Assembly: GCF_015278125.1 (NCBI RefSeq)
Contig: NZ_JADILO010000025.1
Span: 27,623 to 91,622 of the forward strand
DNA from: Vibrio fluminensis
GTDB lineage: Bacteria > Pseudomonadota > Gammaproteobacteria > Enterobacterales > Vibrionaceae
Reading direction: 5' to 3'
Length of the DNA stretch: 64,000 nucleotides
Made by a program: the position numbers and the translations under genes. The stretch's first letter is position 1. Every line of letters starts with the position of its first letter. The notes beneath the pieces are model-generated. The model made no database searches, was not told the origin of the DNA, and saw nothing but the letters and a program-made list of their open reading frames with translations. Positions 1-9,230 of the stretch are shown here, one piece after another.

Positions 1-365
1 TGCCAATGCTTCGAATCTTGACTGACCGAGGCACTGAATACTGTGGCCGTGTTGAACAACATGATTATCAACTCTATCTTGCCATCAATGATGTCGACCA
101 CACGAAAACTAAAGCAATGTCGCCACAGACAAACGGTATCTGCGAACGCTTCCACAAGACCATATTGAATGAGTTCTACCAAGTAATATTCAGAAAGAAA
201 CTGTATGGGTCGATGGAAGAGTTACAGAAAGATCTGGACGAATGGATGGACTACTACAACAATCATCGTACTCATCAAGGAAAAATGTGCTGCGGCAGAA
301 CGCCGATAGAAACATTAGAGGATGGGAAATCAATCTGGGCTGAAAAGAATCTAGCCCAGATATAA
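1..365 (+). mobile_element. IS481-family transposase, 3' fragment
   Basis: This is the C-terminal part of an insertion-sequence transposase; the 5' part lies before the window. The visible 120 residues hold the second Asp of the DDE catalytic triad (LTDRGTEY) and the catalytic Glu region (SPQTNGICERFHKT), followed by the conserved tail with YYNNHRTHQGK. The reading frame is open from base 1 and ends with TAA at 363-365, so the visible part is intact. The family call rests on recognition of this C-terminal pattern; IS3-type elements share the fold and are the main alternative. It lies just outside rbgA, whose stop codon begins about 50 bases further on. Confidence 0.85.
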
Positions 366-405
366 TCTGACAGGCACCGAGTCTAAAAGTGGGTAACTGT
401 CAGAT
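365..405. repeat. Inverted repeat at the right end of the IS
   Basis: The nine-base words ATCTGACAG (365-373) and CTGTCAGAT (397-405) are perfect inverted copies directly after the transposase stop. They may be part of the terminal inverted repeat or a short hairpin at the element's edge. The exact outer boundary cannot be fixed without the left end, which is outside the window. Confidence 0.5.
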
Positions 406-415
406 CAGGTCTGAA

Positions 416-1303
416 TTAGTACAGACGAGTTGCTTCAATTTCAACTTGAACTAACTCTTCAGTGATCATTTCAGGGCGTTCTAGTGTTACCTGACCTAAC
501 GTACCGCCACGGAGTTCATGTAGCAGGATTTCAGATACTTTGTGCAGGTCAACACGACCACCTGAACGAAGGGCGCCACGACGACGACCAATCTCTTCCA
601 TGATATCGATGTCTGCTTCTGGAAGTTCTTCGATTTGGTATCGTTCTTTAAGTCGCTCAGGGTAGGCTTGCGCTAAGTACTCTACTGTATAGAACGCAAC
701 TTCATCATATTCCATCGCCGTATCTTTTACCGCACCAGTTGCAGCAAGGCGGAAACCACTGTGTGGGTTTTCCACTTTTGGCCACAAAATCCCAGGAGTA
801 TCTGAAAGTACAATACCGTTTTGCAGATTAATACGTTGTTGGCGACGCGTTACCGCAGGTTGGTTACCCGTTACCGCGATAGTACGACCTGCTAGCGTAT
901 TGATGATGGTGGATTTACCCACGTTAGGGATACCCATTATCATGGTGCGAATGTTTTTACCGATCTCTTCTCGGTGAGGTGCCAGTTTACGACAAAGTTC
1001 AAGGATTTTTTGTACCTCTTGTGGTTCAGAAGTCGTTATCGCCATCGCTTTAACGTTGCTTTCTTTCTCCAAGTGGTCAATCCACAATTGTGTCATTTCA
1101 GGATCGGCAAGATCGCGTTTGTTCAGCACTTTTACTACTGGTTTGTCGCCACGTAGTTCAGAAATCATTGGGTTTTCACTACTGAATGGAATACGAGCAT
1201 CAAGCACTTCGATAATCACATCGATTTGAGGAATCGCTTCTGCAATCTCCTTCTGTGCTTTGTGCATGTGGCCCGGAAACCATTGGATAGAGTTATTAAC
1301 CAT
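416..1303 (-). CDS. rbgA: Ribosome biogenesis GTPase RbgA/YlqF
   Basis: A circularly permuted GTPase of 295 residues that assists late assembly of the large ribosomal subunit. The G motifs appear in permuted order: G4 NKRD at residues 61-64, G1 GIPNVGKS at about 124-131, then G3 DTPG at about 168-171, which is diagnostic of the YlqF/YawG group. The N-terminal WFPGHMHKA block is typical of the family, and the length is close to the usual 280-310. The ATG at 1303 is the only sensible start. The gene stands alone on the minus strand, and its stop codon lies just beyond the IS end, so the insertion sits at the very end of the gene and does not obviously shorten it. Confidence 0.93.
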   Translation of the reverse strand: MVNNSIQWFPGHMHKAQKEIAEAIPQIDVIIEVLDARIPFSSENPMISELRGDKPVVKVLNKRDLADPEMTQLWIDHLEKESNVKAMAITTSEPQEVQKILELCRKLAPHREEIGKNIRTMIMGIPNVGKSTIINTLAGRTIAVTGNQPAVTRRQQRINLQNGIVLSDTPGILWPKVENPHSGFRLAATGAVKDTAMEYDEVAFYTVEYLAQAYPERLKERYQIEELPEADIDIMEEIGRRRGALRSGGRVDLHKVSEILLHELRGGTLGQVTLERPEMITEELVQVEIEATRLY

Positions 1304-1596
1304 TTGTATCTAATACCTTTATATTGTCTATTCTAACCGTGTTTATTTTGATCTTAATACTGCGTCTTAGACGTTTTTTTGAGCGATTTCTATCAATCTT
1401 TCTCATCAGTTTAGTCTGTTCAAAAACACACGATTGATGTCTTTGGTTATTGTACCACTTTTCATTGCAGGATCGTCTTTTGTCTGCAAGTTACTTAATT
1501 CGCGAGATTTTTCGATACCACAATAAGTACTATCAAAATCAATGCGTCTATGTTATTCGTTAACTCTGATTCCGAAAATTTTGCAAGGATGGCGAA

Positions 1597-1905
1597 ATGA
1601 TAAGGTTTTATTTGATACTGGCATTGTTAGGTTTTTTGTTACCTTATGGTGCTTTAATTCCTTGGTTGGTCGCTAATGGTTTAGATATTGGCCTTTTGTT
1701 TGAAGACGCGATGGCCAATCCAATTAGTATTTTAGCTTGGCTAGATGTTCTGGTGGCGGCAGTGGCTTTGTTGGGATTTATCGTTGTTGATGGACACAGA
1801 CACAAAGTGAGATATCGATACTTTGCGGTGCTGGGTACGCTAACCGTTGGCGTATCATTGGGCCTGCCGCTTTATCTCTATTTCAAAGAGAAACAGTCCA
1901 CGTAA
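1597..1905 (+). CDS. DUF2834 small membrane protein
   Basis: A 102-residue integral membrane protein with about three hydrophobic segments (roughly residues 4-24, 46-64 and 78-96) and a short charged C terminus. The pattern, including LPYG.LIPWL near the N terminus and a conserved Asp after an AWLD segment, fits the DUF2834 family, whose function is unknown. The ATG follows an AAGGATGG ribosome-binding sequence. It is monocistronic; the 293 bases between it and rbgA hold the divergent promoters and nothing else I can identify. Confidence 0.8.
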   Translation: MIRFYLILALLGFLLPYGALIPWLVANGLDIGLLFEDAMANPISILAWLDVLVAAVALLGFIVVDGHRHKVRYRYFAVLGTLTVGVSLGLPLYLYFKEKQST

Positions 1906-2042
1906 AAGGGCGTTAATTTTCTATTTCGTTAAGGGGTTAAACGTCCAACAAACGCAAATTATATTGCTCTGTTAAGTTGGCTTGTTTTGATACAGCGTTA
2001 GCTTATAGGGACAGAGCGTATTTAAAGCATAGGGGAGTCAGT

Positions 2043-2366
2043 ATGTTAAAAACAACAACCTCAACCGTCGATGGTCGAGAAATTGAAGACTACTTGGATG
2101 TAGTGGTCGGCGAGGCAATCTTAGGCGCAAATATTTTCAAGGATCTCTTTGGTGCCGTTCGCGATATTGTCGGTGGTCGATCGGGTGCCTATGAACGCGA
2201 AATGGGTAATGCGAGGAAGATTGCTTTTCAAGAAATGGAGGAGCGTGCGAAGAGTTTAGGCGCAGACGGTATCGTTGGTATTGATATTGATTATGAAGTT
2301 CTTGGCCAAAATGGAGGAATGATGATGGTCAGTGTCAGTGGTACCGCCGTTAAGTTCAAACGTTGA
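2043..2366 (+). CDS. YbjQ family (DUF74) protein
   Basis: A 107-residue cytosolic protein of the YbjQ/UPF0145 family, proposed to bind heavy metals as an oligomer, though its physiological role is unsettled. Family features are the early [13 protein letters not shown] block, the helix with [28 protein letters not shown], and the closing [13 protein letters not shown] strand. I chose the ATG at 2043 because it follows the strong AGGGGAGT ribosome-binding sequence. The frame also stays open to 1977, but that extension has no family similarity that I can see. Confidence 0.85.
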   Translation: MLKTTTSTVDGREIEDYLDVVVGEAILGANIFKDLFGAVRDIVGGRSGAYEREMGNARKIAFQEMEERAKSLGADGIVGIDIDYEVLGQNGGMMMVSVSGTAVKFKR

Positions 2367-2436
2367 AACACACGCCCAAATAACTTCAGAATGTTTGAGT
2401 AAGCGAGTACGACTTCGTTTGCAGACAAGGAAATGC

Positions 2437-2455
2437 TCAAAGGTAGTACCTTTGA
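2437..2455. repeat. Nine-base palindrome in an intergenic region
   Basis: TCAAAGGTA and TACCTTTGA flank a single G, giving a 19-base near-perfect palindrome downstream of the YbjQ gene. No T run follows, so it is not a convincing terminator. It could be a dimeric regulator site or a remnant of a dispersed repeat. Confidence 0.35.
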
Positions 2456-2575
2456 ATTGAAATGCACGAAATGGCGTTTCGTAAGTGCCTATCTCTCAGT
2501 TAGCTGCATCAAATTATTCGTGTTGCCATCGAGAATGAGATCTTGTTAAAGAGTCAGGAAAATTGGTGCTTTTTT

Positions 2576-2591
2576 ACGACTAATGGATGAG
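2576..2591 (+). promoter_or_regulatory. Weaker copy of the alcohol-regulon element
   Basis: This 16-base word matches the element seen upstream of the cytochrome, dehydrogenase and aldehyde dehydrogenase genes (consensus CCTWCTAARGKATGAG) at 13 of 16 positions, keeping CTAA and GGATGAG. It lies 72-87 bases upstream of the response-regulator start and reads in the same direction as that gene. Autoregulation is an inference. Confidence 0.4.
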
Positions 2592-2646
2592 AGTCATTTT
2601 CTTGTAACACTAACTCAATCAGTTAAGCTGATTAGTAAGTCAATAA

Positions 2647-2661
2647 ACAGAGAGGCTCTGT
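2647..2661 (+). promoter_or_regulatory. Small hairpin over the response-regulator RBS
   Basis: ACAGAG (2647-2652) and CTCTGT (2656-2661) form a six-base stem with a three-base loop ending one base before the ATG at 2663. It contains the GAGAGG ribosome-binding sequence. The structure could restrain translation initiation. Confidence 0.35.
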
Positions 2662-2662
2662 C

Positions 2663-3319
2663 ATGTACAAGGTCTTAATTGCAGACGATCATCCATTATT
2701 CAGAGATGCCATCGTGCACATTTTAGGAAGCAAGTTTCCTGATTGTACTACCTATGAATCCGAAGATATTGCCGCGACATTAGAGCTTGCGAGAGAAAAT
2801 CAAGATATTGATCTGATCATGTTGGATCTCAATATGCCGGGCATGTCGGGGTTAAATGGCTTACTCGATTTAATCAATGAATGCCCAACCACGCCGGTGG
2901 TAGTGGTGTCTGCTGAGAATAAGAAGCAGGTGATCCTGCAGACGATGGCCTATGGCGCGGTCGGCTTTATTGCGAAATCTTCCTCTAAAGAAGAAATTTC
3001 GGACGCTATCGCAACAGTGTTAGACGGTAATGTCTATTTACCTGCGGATATTTTACGCGCGCAAACCGCGCCCTCGAGTAAGCAAGAATCCCCAATTGTT
3101 CCTGAAATGCTTTCTTCTTTGACTCGCCGCCAACTTATGGTTTTGAAATGCATGACCAAAGGGGAGGCGAACAAGCAAATCGCTTATAATCTTAATGTCT
3201 CCGAAACTACAGTGAAGTCCCATGTTTCTTCTATTTTGAAGAAATTGGGTGTGACAAATCGTGTTCAAGCCGTTTTAGGTTGTAGCGGGATTGACTTTAA
3301 CCAATATCTCAAGCGATAA
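2663..3319 (+). CDS. LuxR-type response regulator, ErbR/AgmR-like
   Basis: A 218-residue two-component regulator. The receiver domain (about 1-120) has the acidic pair at D8/D9, the phosphoacceptor D55 in MLDLNMPG and a late Lys in the IAKSSS segment. A NarL/LuxR-type helix-turn-helix (about 153-212) carries the pattern IAYNLNVSETTVKSHVSSILKKLGV. In Pseudomonas, PQQ alcohol-oxidation loci are controlled by regulators of this type (ErbR/AgmR) together with ErcS-type kinases and FIST proteins, and those partners converge on this gene here. It is therefore the likely activator of the neighbouring dehydrogenase genes. Its stop and the kinase stop are separated by one base. The ErbR assignment rests on context as much as on sequence. 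Confidence 0.85.
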   Translation: MYKVLIADDHPLFRDAIVHILGSKFPDCTTYESEDIAATLELARENQDIDLIMLDLNMPGMSGLNGLLDLINECPTTPVVVVSAENKKQVILQTMAYGAVGFIAKSSSKEEISDAIATVLDGNVYLPADILRAQTAPSSKQESPIVPEMLSSLTRRQLMVLKCMTKGEANKQIAYNLNVSETTVKSHVSSILKKLGVTNRVQAVLGCSGIDFNQYLKR

Positions 3320-3320
3320 G

Positions 3321-5888
3321 CTATTTAAGTAAGTAGATTATTGATGTTTTAAGTTTCATTGGCTTGACTGGCTTATTGAGCAACACGATGCCATGAGACT
3401 TTACTTGGCTTTTGAGCTCTTCACTGTAGTTGGCAGTGATCATCAAAGTAGGCAGTGGCTTTGCTCTTGATTGGTTGATTTCAATCGCAGCATCCCATCC
3501 ATTCTTATCATCATCTAAATGGTAATCAACGATCAGCAGGTCAACGTCATCAGAATCAAGCGCAACATACTGGTTAAGCTGCTCGAGACTGGTGGCGGTT
3601 GTTACCTCACATTGCCAATTGCTTAGTAGTTGCTCCATTGCGTCACAAATACTGGCGTCATTATCAACCAACCATATCTTGCGACCGGCTAAGTTGGTGT
3701 TAGCGAGGGCGAGATTAATTGCACTTTGTTTGTTTCTTTGTTCGTACAAATGACCTAGTGGTACGGTGACTGAAAATACAGAACCTTTGCCTTCAACTGA
3801 GTCAACTTCAATAGGGTGTTCGAGCACACTAGAGAGCTTATCAACTATCGCTAAACCCAAGCCTAATCCATTACTAAATGCTCTTTGCGATGCTTTCAGT
3901 CGTTTGAACTCTTTGAATATTTCGCTAAGTTGGTCTTTCGCTATGCCCGCACCATTGTCCCAAACTTGAATGGTGATAGCGTTGCTTTTCTTTCTGCAAC
4001 CAAGGAGAACTTTACCGTTGTCGGTGTAACGAAACGCGTTGGAAAGAAAGTTACGGAGAATGCGCGCGAGTAATACACTGTCTGAATGGACAATTGCATC
4101 AACAGGTACGTGCTTTAATGTTACATCAAACTGCTCTGATTGGTGATGGTATTCATTAACGAGGTTATTGAGTAGTTCACCGAGGTTAAAGTTGTTTTTA
4201 TCTGCTTTGACAACGCCCGCATCAAGTTTAGAAATATCGACTAAGGTACTGATTAAATTTTCTAAATCATCAAGCGAGTTTGATATTGAGCCGACTAATC
4301 TGCTGTTACCTTGCTGCACAATTTGTCCTTGCAAAGTGCTGGTGAAGAGTTGTGCGGCGTTGAGTGGTTGAAGTAAATCGTGGCTGACTGCGGCAAGAAA
4401 TTTGGTTTTGGATAGGTTGGCTTTCTCTGCCTCACTTTTTGCTTTACTGAGATCGAGTTGAGTTCGGCGCCGTTCTTCTACTTCGATTTGCAGCATTTGA
4501 TTGACTTGCTGCAATTGTGCAGTACGCTCATTCACCCTAACTTCAAGAGAGTCATGGGCTTTTTGTAACGCGAGGGCGCTCTTGATGCGCGTGGTTATAT
4601 CTCGAACTAAAACAAAAAAACCAAGTACAGAACCATTGTGGTCCTTGTTCGGCACGTATGATTTATGCAAATAAACCGAGGAACCGACATGATTACTTTC
4701 CTCTACTTCGAAGCTTACACTTTCACCCTGTAAAGCTCGTGCAACATAAGGTTGGAGTTGTTCAAATTTGCTATTAACGCGTTGATTTTTCAGGTCAACA
4801 CCAAAGTGCTCACCTTTTTCTCTTCCATACCAATCTTGATAGACTTTATTGGTAAACTGAAATCTTAGATCGGCGCCGACGTATGCAATCATGGCAGGCA
4901 CATTGTCCGTGATTAATCTCAAGCGGCTTTCGCTTTCGCGGAGTGACTCTGCATATTGGTGTGCAGTTGTAATGTCTGTGTAGGTTTTTATTGATTTACC
5001 ATTACTTAGACGATGGCTACGTACTTCCAATACCGTGCCATTGGAAAGCTTTTGGACACTATGACTGTCCGCCGAATGATCATCGGAAAACGCTAAGTCT
5101 AGCTCTGTTGAAGCGGAGAGATTCTGTAAAAATGGATTTGAACGAAGCATTTGTGTTGAAAGCTTGCTCATCTCAACAAAACGTTTGTTCCAAACTTCCA
5201 GTTGATTGTTGCGACTAACCATTATCACCCCTTGCGATAGGTTATCGACAAGGTTTTGTAATAGCTTAGATTTTTGCGCCATGGCTTGCTCATAGCGCGC
5301 ACTCTCGGCCATCTTTAATGCCGTGATGTCGGTATAGAGCATTACCCATCCGCCTTCGCGAGTGCGCCGCTCACTGAGTTGAAACCACCGATTATCAGAA
5401 AGCTTGTAAACAGGGCTTTGGTGATCGTTACCAGGGTACGCTTGAGAAATAATTCCGCGTGTTTTTGCTAGTGCTTTAAAATCATTGAGGTTAGTGCCTA
5501 CCTCCGTTTTTAGACCAACTTTTTTCCAATAGTTTAAAAAATGACTGTTTTGGAGAATGATTCGGCCATCACTGTCAAGCAACACAAATGCATCTGAGAT
5601 GCTTTCTATCGCATCAACAAACCGTTGCTTGAAGATGTTTGCTTGGTCATTGGCGTCTTTCAAAGCCCGATTACTGCGTTCAAGTTCCGCGAGTGTTTCG
5701 TTCAAAACCCGCGTTTTTTCTTGTACTTGTTCTGCGAGTTGCACCGAGTGTTCGAACGTAGCATACGGCTGGTTACTTAAGCTGCCGCCATCTTCGATAC
5801 GTTGCATCAGCACACGATTAATTTTGATGAGCTTTTCATTTTGTGTTTTGAGTCGGTCTAACTCGTCATGCATCTCTAAATCAGTCAT
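3321..5888 (-). CDS. PAS hybrid histidine kinase, ErcS'/NahK-like
   Basis: An 855-residue soluble hybrid sensor kinase with no membrane segment. Order: N-terminal coiled coil (about 1-90), three PAS-like sensor regions (about 90-450, with PAC-type QLSERR and LHKSYV segments), a second coiled coil, a HisKA helix with the phospho-His in SHDLLQPLN (about residue 503), an HATPase with N, G1 and G2 boxes (about 600-720, including GLGLGLAIV), and a C-terminal receiver with Asp near 787 in LIVDYHLDDD. The SHDLLQPLNAA form of the H box is typical of the ErcS'/NahK group, which works with FIST proteins and ErbR. It starts inside the FIST gene (8-base overlap), so the two are translationally coupled. 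The signal it senses is unknown. Confidence 0.88.
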   Translation of the reverse strand: MTDLEMHDELDRLKTQNEKLIKINRVLMQRIEDGGSLSNQPYATFEHSVQLAEQVQEKTRVLNETLAELERSNRALKDANDQANIFKQRFVDAIESISDAFVLLDSDGRIILQNSHFLNYWKKVGLKTEVGTNLNDFKALAKTRGIISQAYPGNDHQSPVYKLSDNRWFQLSERRTREGGWVMLYTDITALKMAESARYEQAMAQKSKLLQNLVDNLSQGVIMVSRNNQLEVWNKRFVEMSKLSTQMLRSNPFLQNLSASTELDLAFSDDHSADSHSVQKLSNGTVLEVRSHRLSNGKSIKTYTDITTAHQYAESLRESESRLRLITDNVPAMIAYVGADLRFQFTNKVYQDWYGREKGEHFGVDLKNQRVNSKFEQLQPYVARALQGESVSFEVEESNHVGSSVYLHKSYVPNKDHNGSVLGFFVLVRDITTRIKSALALQKAHDSLEVRVNERTAQLQQVNQMLQIEVEERRRTQLDLSKAKSEAEKANLSKTKFLAAVSHDLLQPLNAAQLFTSTLQGQIVQQGNSRLVGSISNSLDDLENLISTLVDISKLDAGVVKADKNNFNLGELLNNLVNEYHHQSEQFDVTLKHVPVDAIVHSDSVLLARILRNFLSNAFRYTDNGKVLLGCRKKSNAITIQVWDNGAGIAKDQLSEIFKEFKRLKASQRAFSNGLGLGLAIVDKLSSVLEHPIEVDSVEGKGSVFSVTVPLGHLYEQRNKQSAINLALANTNLAGRKIWLVDNDASICDAMEQLLSNWQCEVTTATSLEQLNQYVALDSDDVDLLIVDYHLDDDKNGWDAAIEINQSRAKPLPTLMITANYSEELKSQVKSHGIVLLNKPVKPMKLKTSIIYLLK

Positions 5889-7029
5889 AGAGCTCTCCGG
5901 AAATGTAGACGCCGGTAAAGGTTTGATTGAGGTGCATGCCGTTAATGTGCTCGCCGTAGGTATTGAAACCGAAAATTCGATATTGCTGTTGCAACTTGGT
6001 CATTTCATTTAATACTCCTCTTTGCTCAATTTCGAGTCGACGCAGAACACAGTCGCATGCTAATACCGAGTCGGGAGCGGAGAATTTATTACGTAAACTT
6101 TGTAATTCGGTTGCCAGCGAGTCAACGATGTCACCCATTTGAACAGCACTTAACACTATGCCGGTATCTACCGCGCAATAAAATGAAAGACTTAAATCAT
6201 CATGATTCACTTTTTGAATAGATCGTGCGTAGTAGTTTGCTCCAATCTTTACGGCTAAAGGATAGAGAGAAAATACTTCAGGATTGAGATCCTCGACCTT
6301 CATACCGAGAATTCGAGCATACTCGTTGGCAGCGGGCTCGGAGTTGAGCTCGTAAACGGTACGCGATAAAGGGTCTGCGGCGGTCACCACCATTTTTTCT
6401 TTGCAAGAAACAATGTGGTGACTATTAAATACTTCAAACTGGCAACGGGAGTTAATCATGATAACGACGGCTGCATTGTGAATAAACTGCCCATGGTGGT
6501 AAACATGCGTATTGGCGAGGTTGATGTCATCACCGGCAGAGCCGCCAAAATGCGGGATCCCGTTTGCAGCAGAGTTTAAGGTATTAAGAAACTCTTCTTC
6601 ACGGGTAGAGAGCCCATCGATCAAAGTCATGAGAAATGGTTGATACTTATCATTTGGATCGATGTTTGAGCCACATTGCTCGTGAAGTTGATTTATCTTG
6701 CGTTGAGCATCAATTAACTCAAATTGATCGATAGATTTAACAATACTGCTGCTGATTGAAAAATAGTCAGGACTAAACCATATCGCGACTAGTGAATGTT
6801 GCTGGTAGCCCTGATGAGTCACTTCGCCAGCAGTGGTACATCCGGCTAATTGCACGTTTTTGAATTGGGCTCTCATCGCACCAGCAAGTTGTTCCAGCGC
6901 ATAGGCGGCGGAACAGTAGAACAGGATAAATCCGTCGCAGGGGGCGTCTAGTTGTTGATAGATGTCTTGGCTAGCTTGAAGCGGGTCAAGTGTTAAACTG
7001 ACGGCTTGTTTCGTGATTGTTCGCGACAT
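5881..7029 (-). CDS. FIST-domain sensory protein
   Basis: A 382-residue cytosolic protein with FIST_N (about 20-220) and FIST_C (about 225-360) domains. FIST domains are thought to bind small ligands, perhaps amino acids, and pass the signal to a partner kinase. Recognisable segments are FILFYCSAAY, VQLAGCTTAGEV and PHFGGSAGDD in the N domain, and NEYARILGM plus FYCAVDTGIVL towards the C domain. I chose the ATG at 7029 because AGGGA lies six bases upstream; the frame runs open to 7071. It overlaps the kinase start by eight bases and follows the M16 peptidase gene by 60 bases, placing sensor and kinase at the end of the pqq operon. Confidence 0.87.
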   Translation of the reverse strand: MSRTITKQAVSLTLDPLQASQDIYQQLDAPCDGFILFYCSAAYALEQLAGAMRAQFKNVQLAGCTTAGEVTHQGYQQHSLVAIWFSPDYFSISSSIVKSIDQFELIDAQRKINQLHEQCGSNIDPNDKYQPFLMTLIDGLSTREEEFLNTLNSAANGIPHFGGSAGDDINLANTHVYHHGQFIHNAAVVIMINSRCQFEVFNSHHIVSCKEKMVVTAADPLSRTVYELNSEPAANEYARILGMKVEDLNPEVFSLYPLAVKIGANYYARSIQKVNHDDLSLSFYCAVDTGIVLSAVQMGDIVDSLATELQSLRNKFSAPDSVLACDCVLRRLEIEQRGVLNEMTKLQQQYRIFGFNTYGEHINGMHLNQTFTGVYISGELYD

Positions 7030-7089
7030 ACTATTCCCTGAATTTGTTTTATCGGCTATATCGAGATACAAGCCCAGCCATTGAGCTAA

Positions 7090-9219
7090 TTATTTGGATA
7101 TAGCGATCGTCGTCCCTAACTGCTCAATAAAATCTGCCAACACCTTGGTTGTGATGAGATTGAGCTTGGTTTTTAATCCTTTGGCATCATGCCGTTTTCC
7201 TATCATTTGATTCAGTTTGAGTTGCTGCTGATGACTGAGGTAGCCAAGTTTGCTAGTCGCTTGATCCTCGAGTTGCTGCTTGGTTAACGCTAACGCCAAC
7301 TCTAGGTATAAATTATCTTTGGCGATATCAGTTAAAGCTGCGCATATTCTCTTTATACGATGCTCTGCCCAAGGGTCAAAAACACTAAAAAGATATAACG
7401 CATTGCTATTTTGGCAGTAATTTATGCCTATGGAATAGCAAGCACCTTCGACTCTTGGTGCGAGAAAGGGTGATGAAGCCGAGATCACTTTGCTTGCAAT
7501 TTGAGCAACCAATTTAGAGTCCTCTGACACATTTACACAGCACAAACTATGTAACTCACTGAAAATCAAATTTACACTTGTTAACATAACGTTAAATTTG
7601 GTGCTTTGCCTGTTTTTTCTGATTTGTGTCGCAGAGAGTTGTTTAAAACATCGACTAGATAACTTTTTATTGTCTCGTTTTTCATTGAGTTGCTTATAAA
7701 GTTCAGTAACGACAGCCGGAATTGACGGATTCGTAATACTTGGATGTTGAGAGATAAGATGATCTAATTGACGCATTACATGCGCATGCTGTTCGTTTAT
7801 GACTAAGCCACTTTCAAGAGGGATAGTGTCGATAGAGTGAACCTTGGTGACAATGTCACTTAACGTGTTGGCGTTTACATTTTTGTCGAGCTTAAAATAA
7901 CGAAACTCTCGCCATTGCTCTTTGAATGTCGAGGTATGACTTTGCGTCCCATTGCTGGCGCAAGCAAGTTGTTTAAGTGTGTGTAGTGACGTGGTTTTGG
8001 TTGGTGGCTCTAACGGGGTTATGGATCCAAGATTACAGGTAGTTTGCAATAATTTAGCGATATTTGAAGTCGCGGGACGCTTGGTGATGGCCGCGGATAT
8101 TGAGCTTGATTGTGAGCAATCAATGTTATCTAGATAACGATAATAGACTGATAAAAGCAGATTGATTGCCGGGCAAAATTTGCCACTGGTAGTGTAGTTG
8201 GGAATGCTGGGTACTTTTAAAGCGTGCAATTGTTTGATTAGAGCTGAGTGAATCACATCAATTTGGCTTGATGTCGTGATAACTCGGAGTGCAAATTTCC
8301 TTTCGCTATTGCAATCATTGGTTATAGAGAGCAACTTGCCGTTTAGATGTGCTATTTGCTTTTTTAGCAAGCTTTCTAGAGACTTTATCGAAGCAAAGTG
8401 CAATAAATTGAACCACCACGTAAATACCTTACGAGTGTCATCCAGAAGACTGACTGGAGCAGTTGTTAGTTGACTATCACTTGGGGTTCTTCGTGGTACT
8501 ATTTTTTTTGGGGTATTTAATTGCTCGCTCTCACCTAGGTTAAGCGCTTTATATGTTTCAGCAATGGTGGAATGGATTAGCTCGGGGTGATTGGTACTGG
8601 TGAGCAAAGTGATATTGCTCGGCTGATAATATTTAGCGTGATACTGATATAGCGCTTCTAACGTAATGGCATTGATGGTTTCTGTTGTTCCGCCATGGCA
8701 ATGAACTCGTTGCTCACTCACGTCACCACGAAGTACTTGTACTAATAGCTGGTTTTCAGCGCCCGATTGGTAACCGCAAAGTTCATGATAGATAACGCCA
8801 CCCGTTTCCGGGTTGAAAACCTCTTGTTGAATATCCTGAAGATTAAAACGTGGCGCGAGTATTCCTGATAACAGGTACTTTATCGCAAGTCTTAAACTCG
8901 TTTCTGATTCAGCTGAAAAATGAAAACAGGTAGTTGTATCTAATGTTGAAGCATTGATTTCTATGTCGCTGAACGTGTTGAGTTGAAACAATGTTTGTGG
9001 ATCGGGAAATAGGGCGCTTTTTCGAAACACTAAATGTTCGAGAGCATGAGCCAGCCCGGAATCATCAAAGCTGGGAGTGTTGAGCAGAAAAACGCCAACG
9101 TGGCGCTTTAGAGCAGGCAGATTGAGGTTGTGGTGAGACAAGCCTGATGGGTGTTGATAGTGAAAGATTTGTCCTTCAGTGCAATCGATAGATGCCAGTT
9201 GCTTGAATGTCCCTTTCAT
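7090..9219 (-). CDS. M16-family zinc peptidase of the pqq operon
   Basis: A 709-residue inverzincin. The zinc site HALEH is at residues 58-62, and the likely third ligand is E146 in GVIYHELCG. That block, and the following GGTTETI and YHAKYYQPSNITLL segments, resemble the M16C (presequence-protease) branch, although the length is shorter than most M16C enzymes. In other bacteria PqqF, an M16 protease, helps cut the cross-linked Glu-Tyr out of PqqA. Its place 11 bases after pqqE makes PqqA processing the likely role. Whether it is an orthologue of classical PqqF or a replacement is unclear, so I give no symbol. No signal peptide is seen; the enzyme should be cytosolic. Confidence 0.8.
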   Translation of the reverse strand: MKGTFKQLASIDCTEGQIFHYQHPSGLSHHNLNLPALKRHVGVFLLNTPSFDDSGLAHALEHLVFRKSALFPDPQTLFQLNTFSDIEINASTLDTTTCFHFSAESETSLRLAIKYLLSGILAPRFNLQDIQQEVFNPETGGVIYHELCGYQSGAENQLLVQVLRGDVSEQRVHCHGGTTETINAITLEALYQYHAKYYQPSNITLLTSTNHPELIHSTIAETYKALNLGESEQLNTPKKIVPRRTPSDSQLTTAPVSLLDDTRKVFTWWFNLLHFASIKSLESLLKKQIAHLNGKLLSITNDCNSERKFALRVITTSSQIDVIHSALIKQLHALKVPSIPNYTTSGKFCPAINLLLSVYYRYLDNIDCSQSSSISAAITKRPATSNIAKLLQTTCNLGSITPLEPPTKTTSLHTLKQLACASNGTQSHTSTFKEQWREFRYFKLDKNVNANTLSDIVTKVHSIDTIPLESGLVINEQHAHVMRQLDHLISQHPSITNPSIPAVVTELYKQLNEKRDNKKLSSRCFKQLSATQIRKNRQSTKFNVMLTSVNLIFSELHSLCCVNVSEDSKLVAQIASKVISASSPFLAPRVEGACYSIGINYCQNSNALYLFSVFDPWAEHRIKRICAALTDIAKDNLYLELALALTKQQLEDQATSKLGYLSHQQQLKLNQMIGKRHDAKGLKTKLNLITTKVLADFIEQLGTTIAISK

Positions 9220-9230
9220 TGTACGACCTG

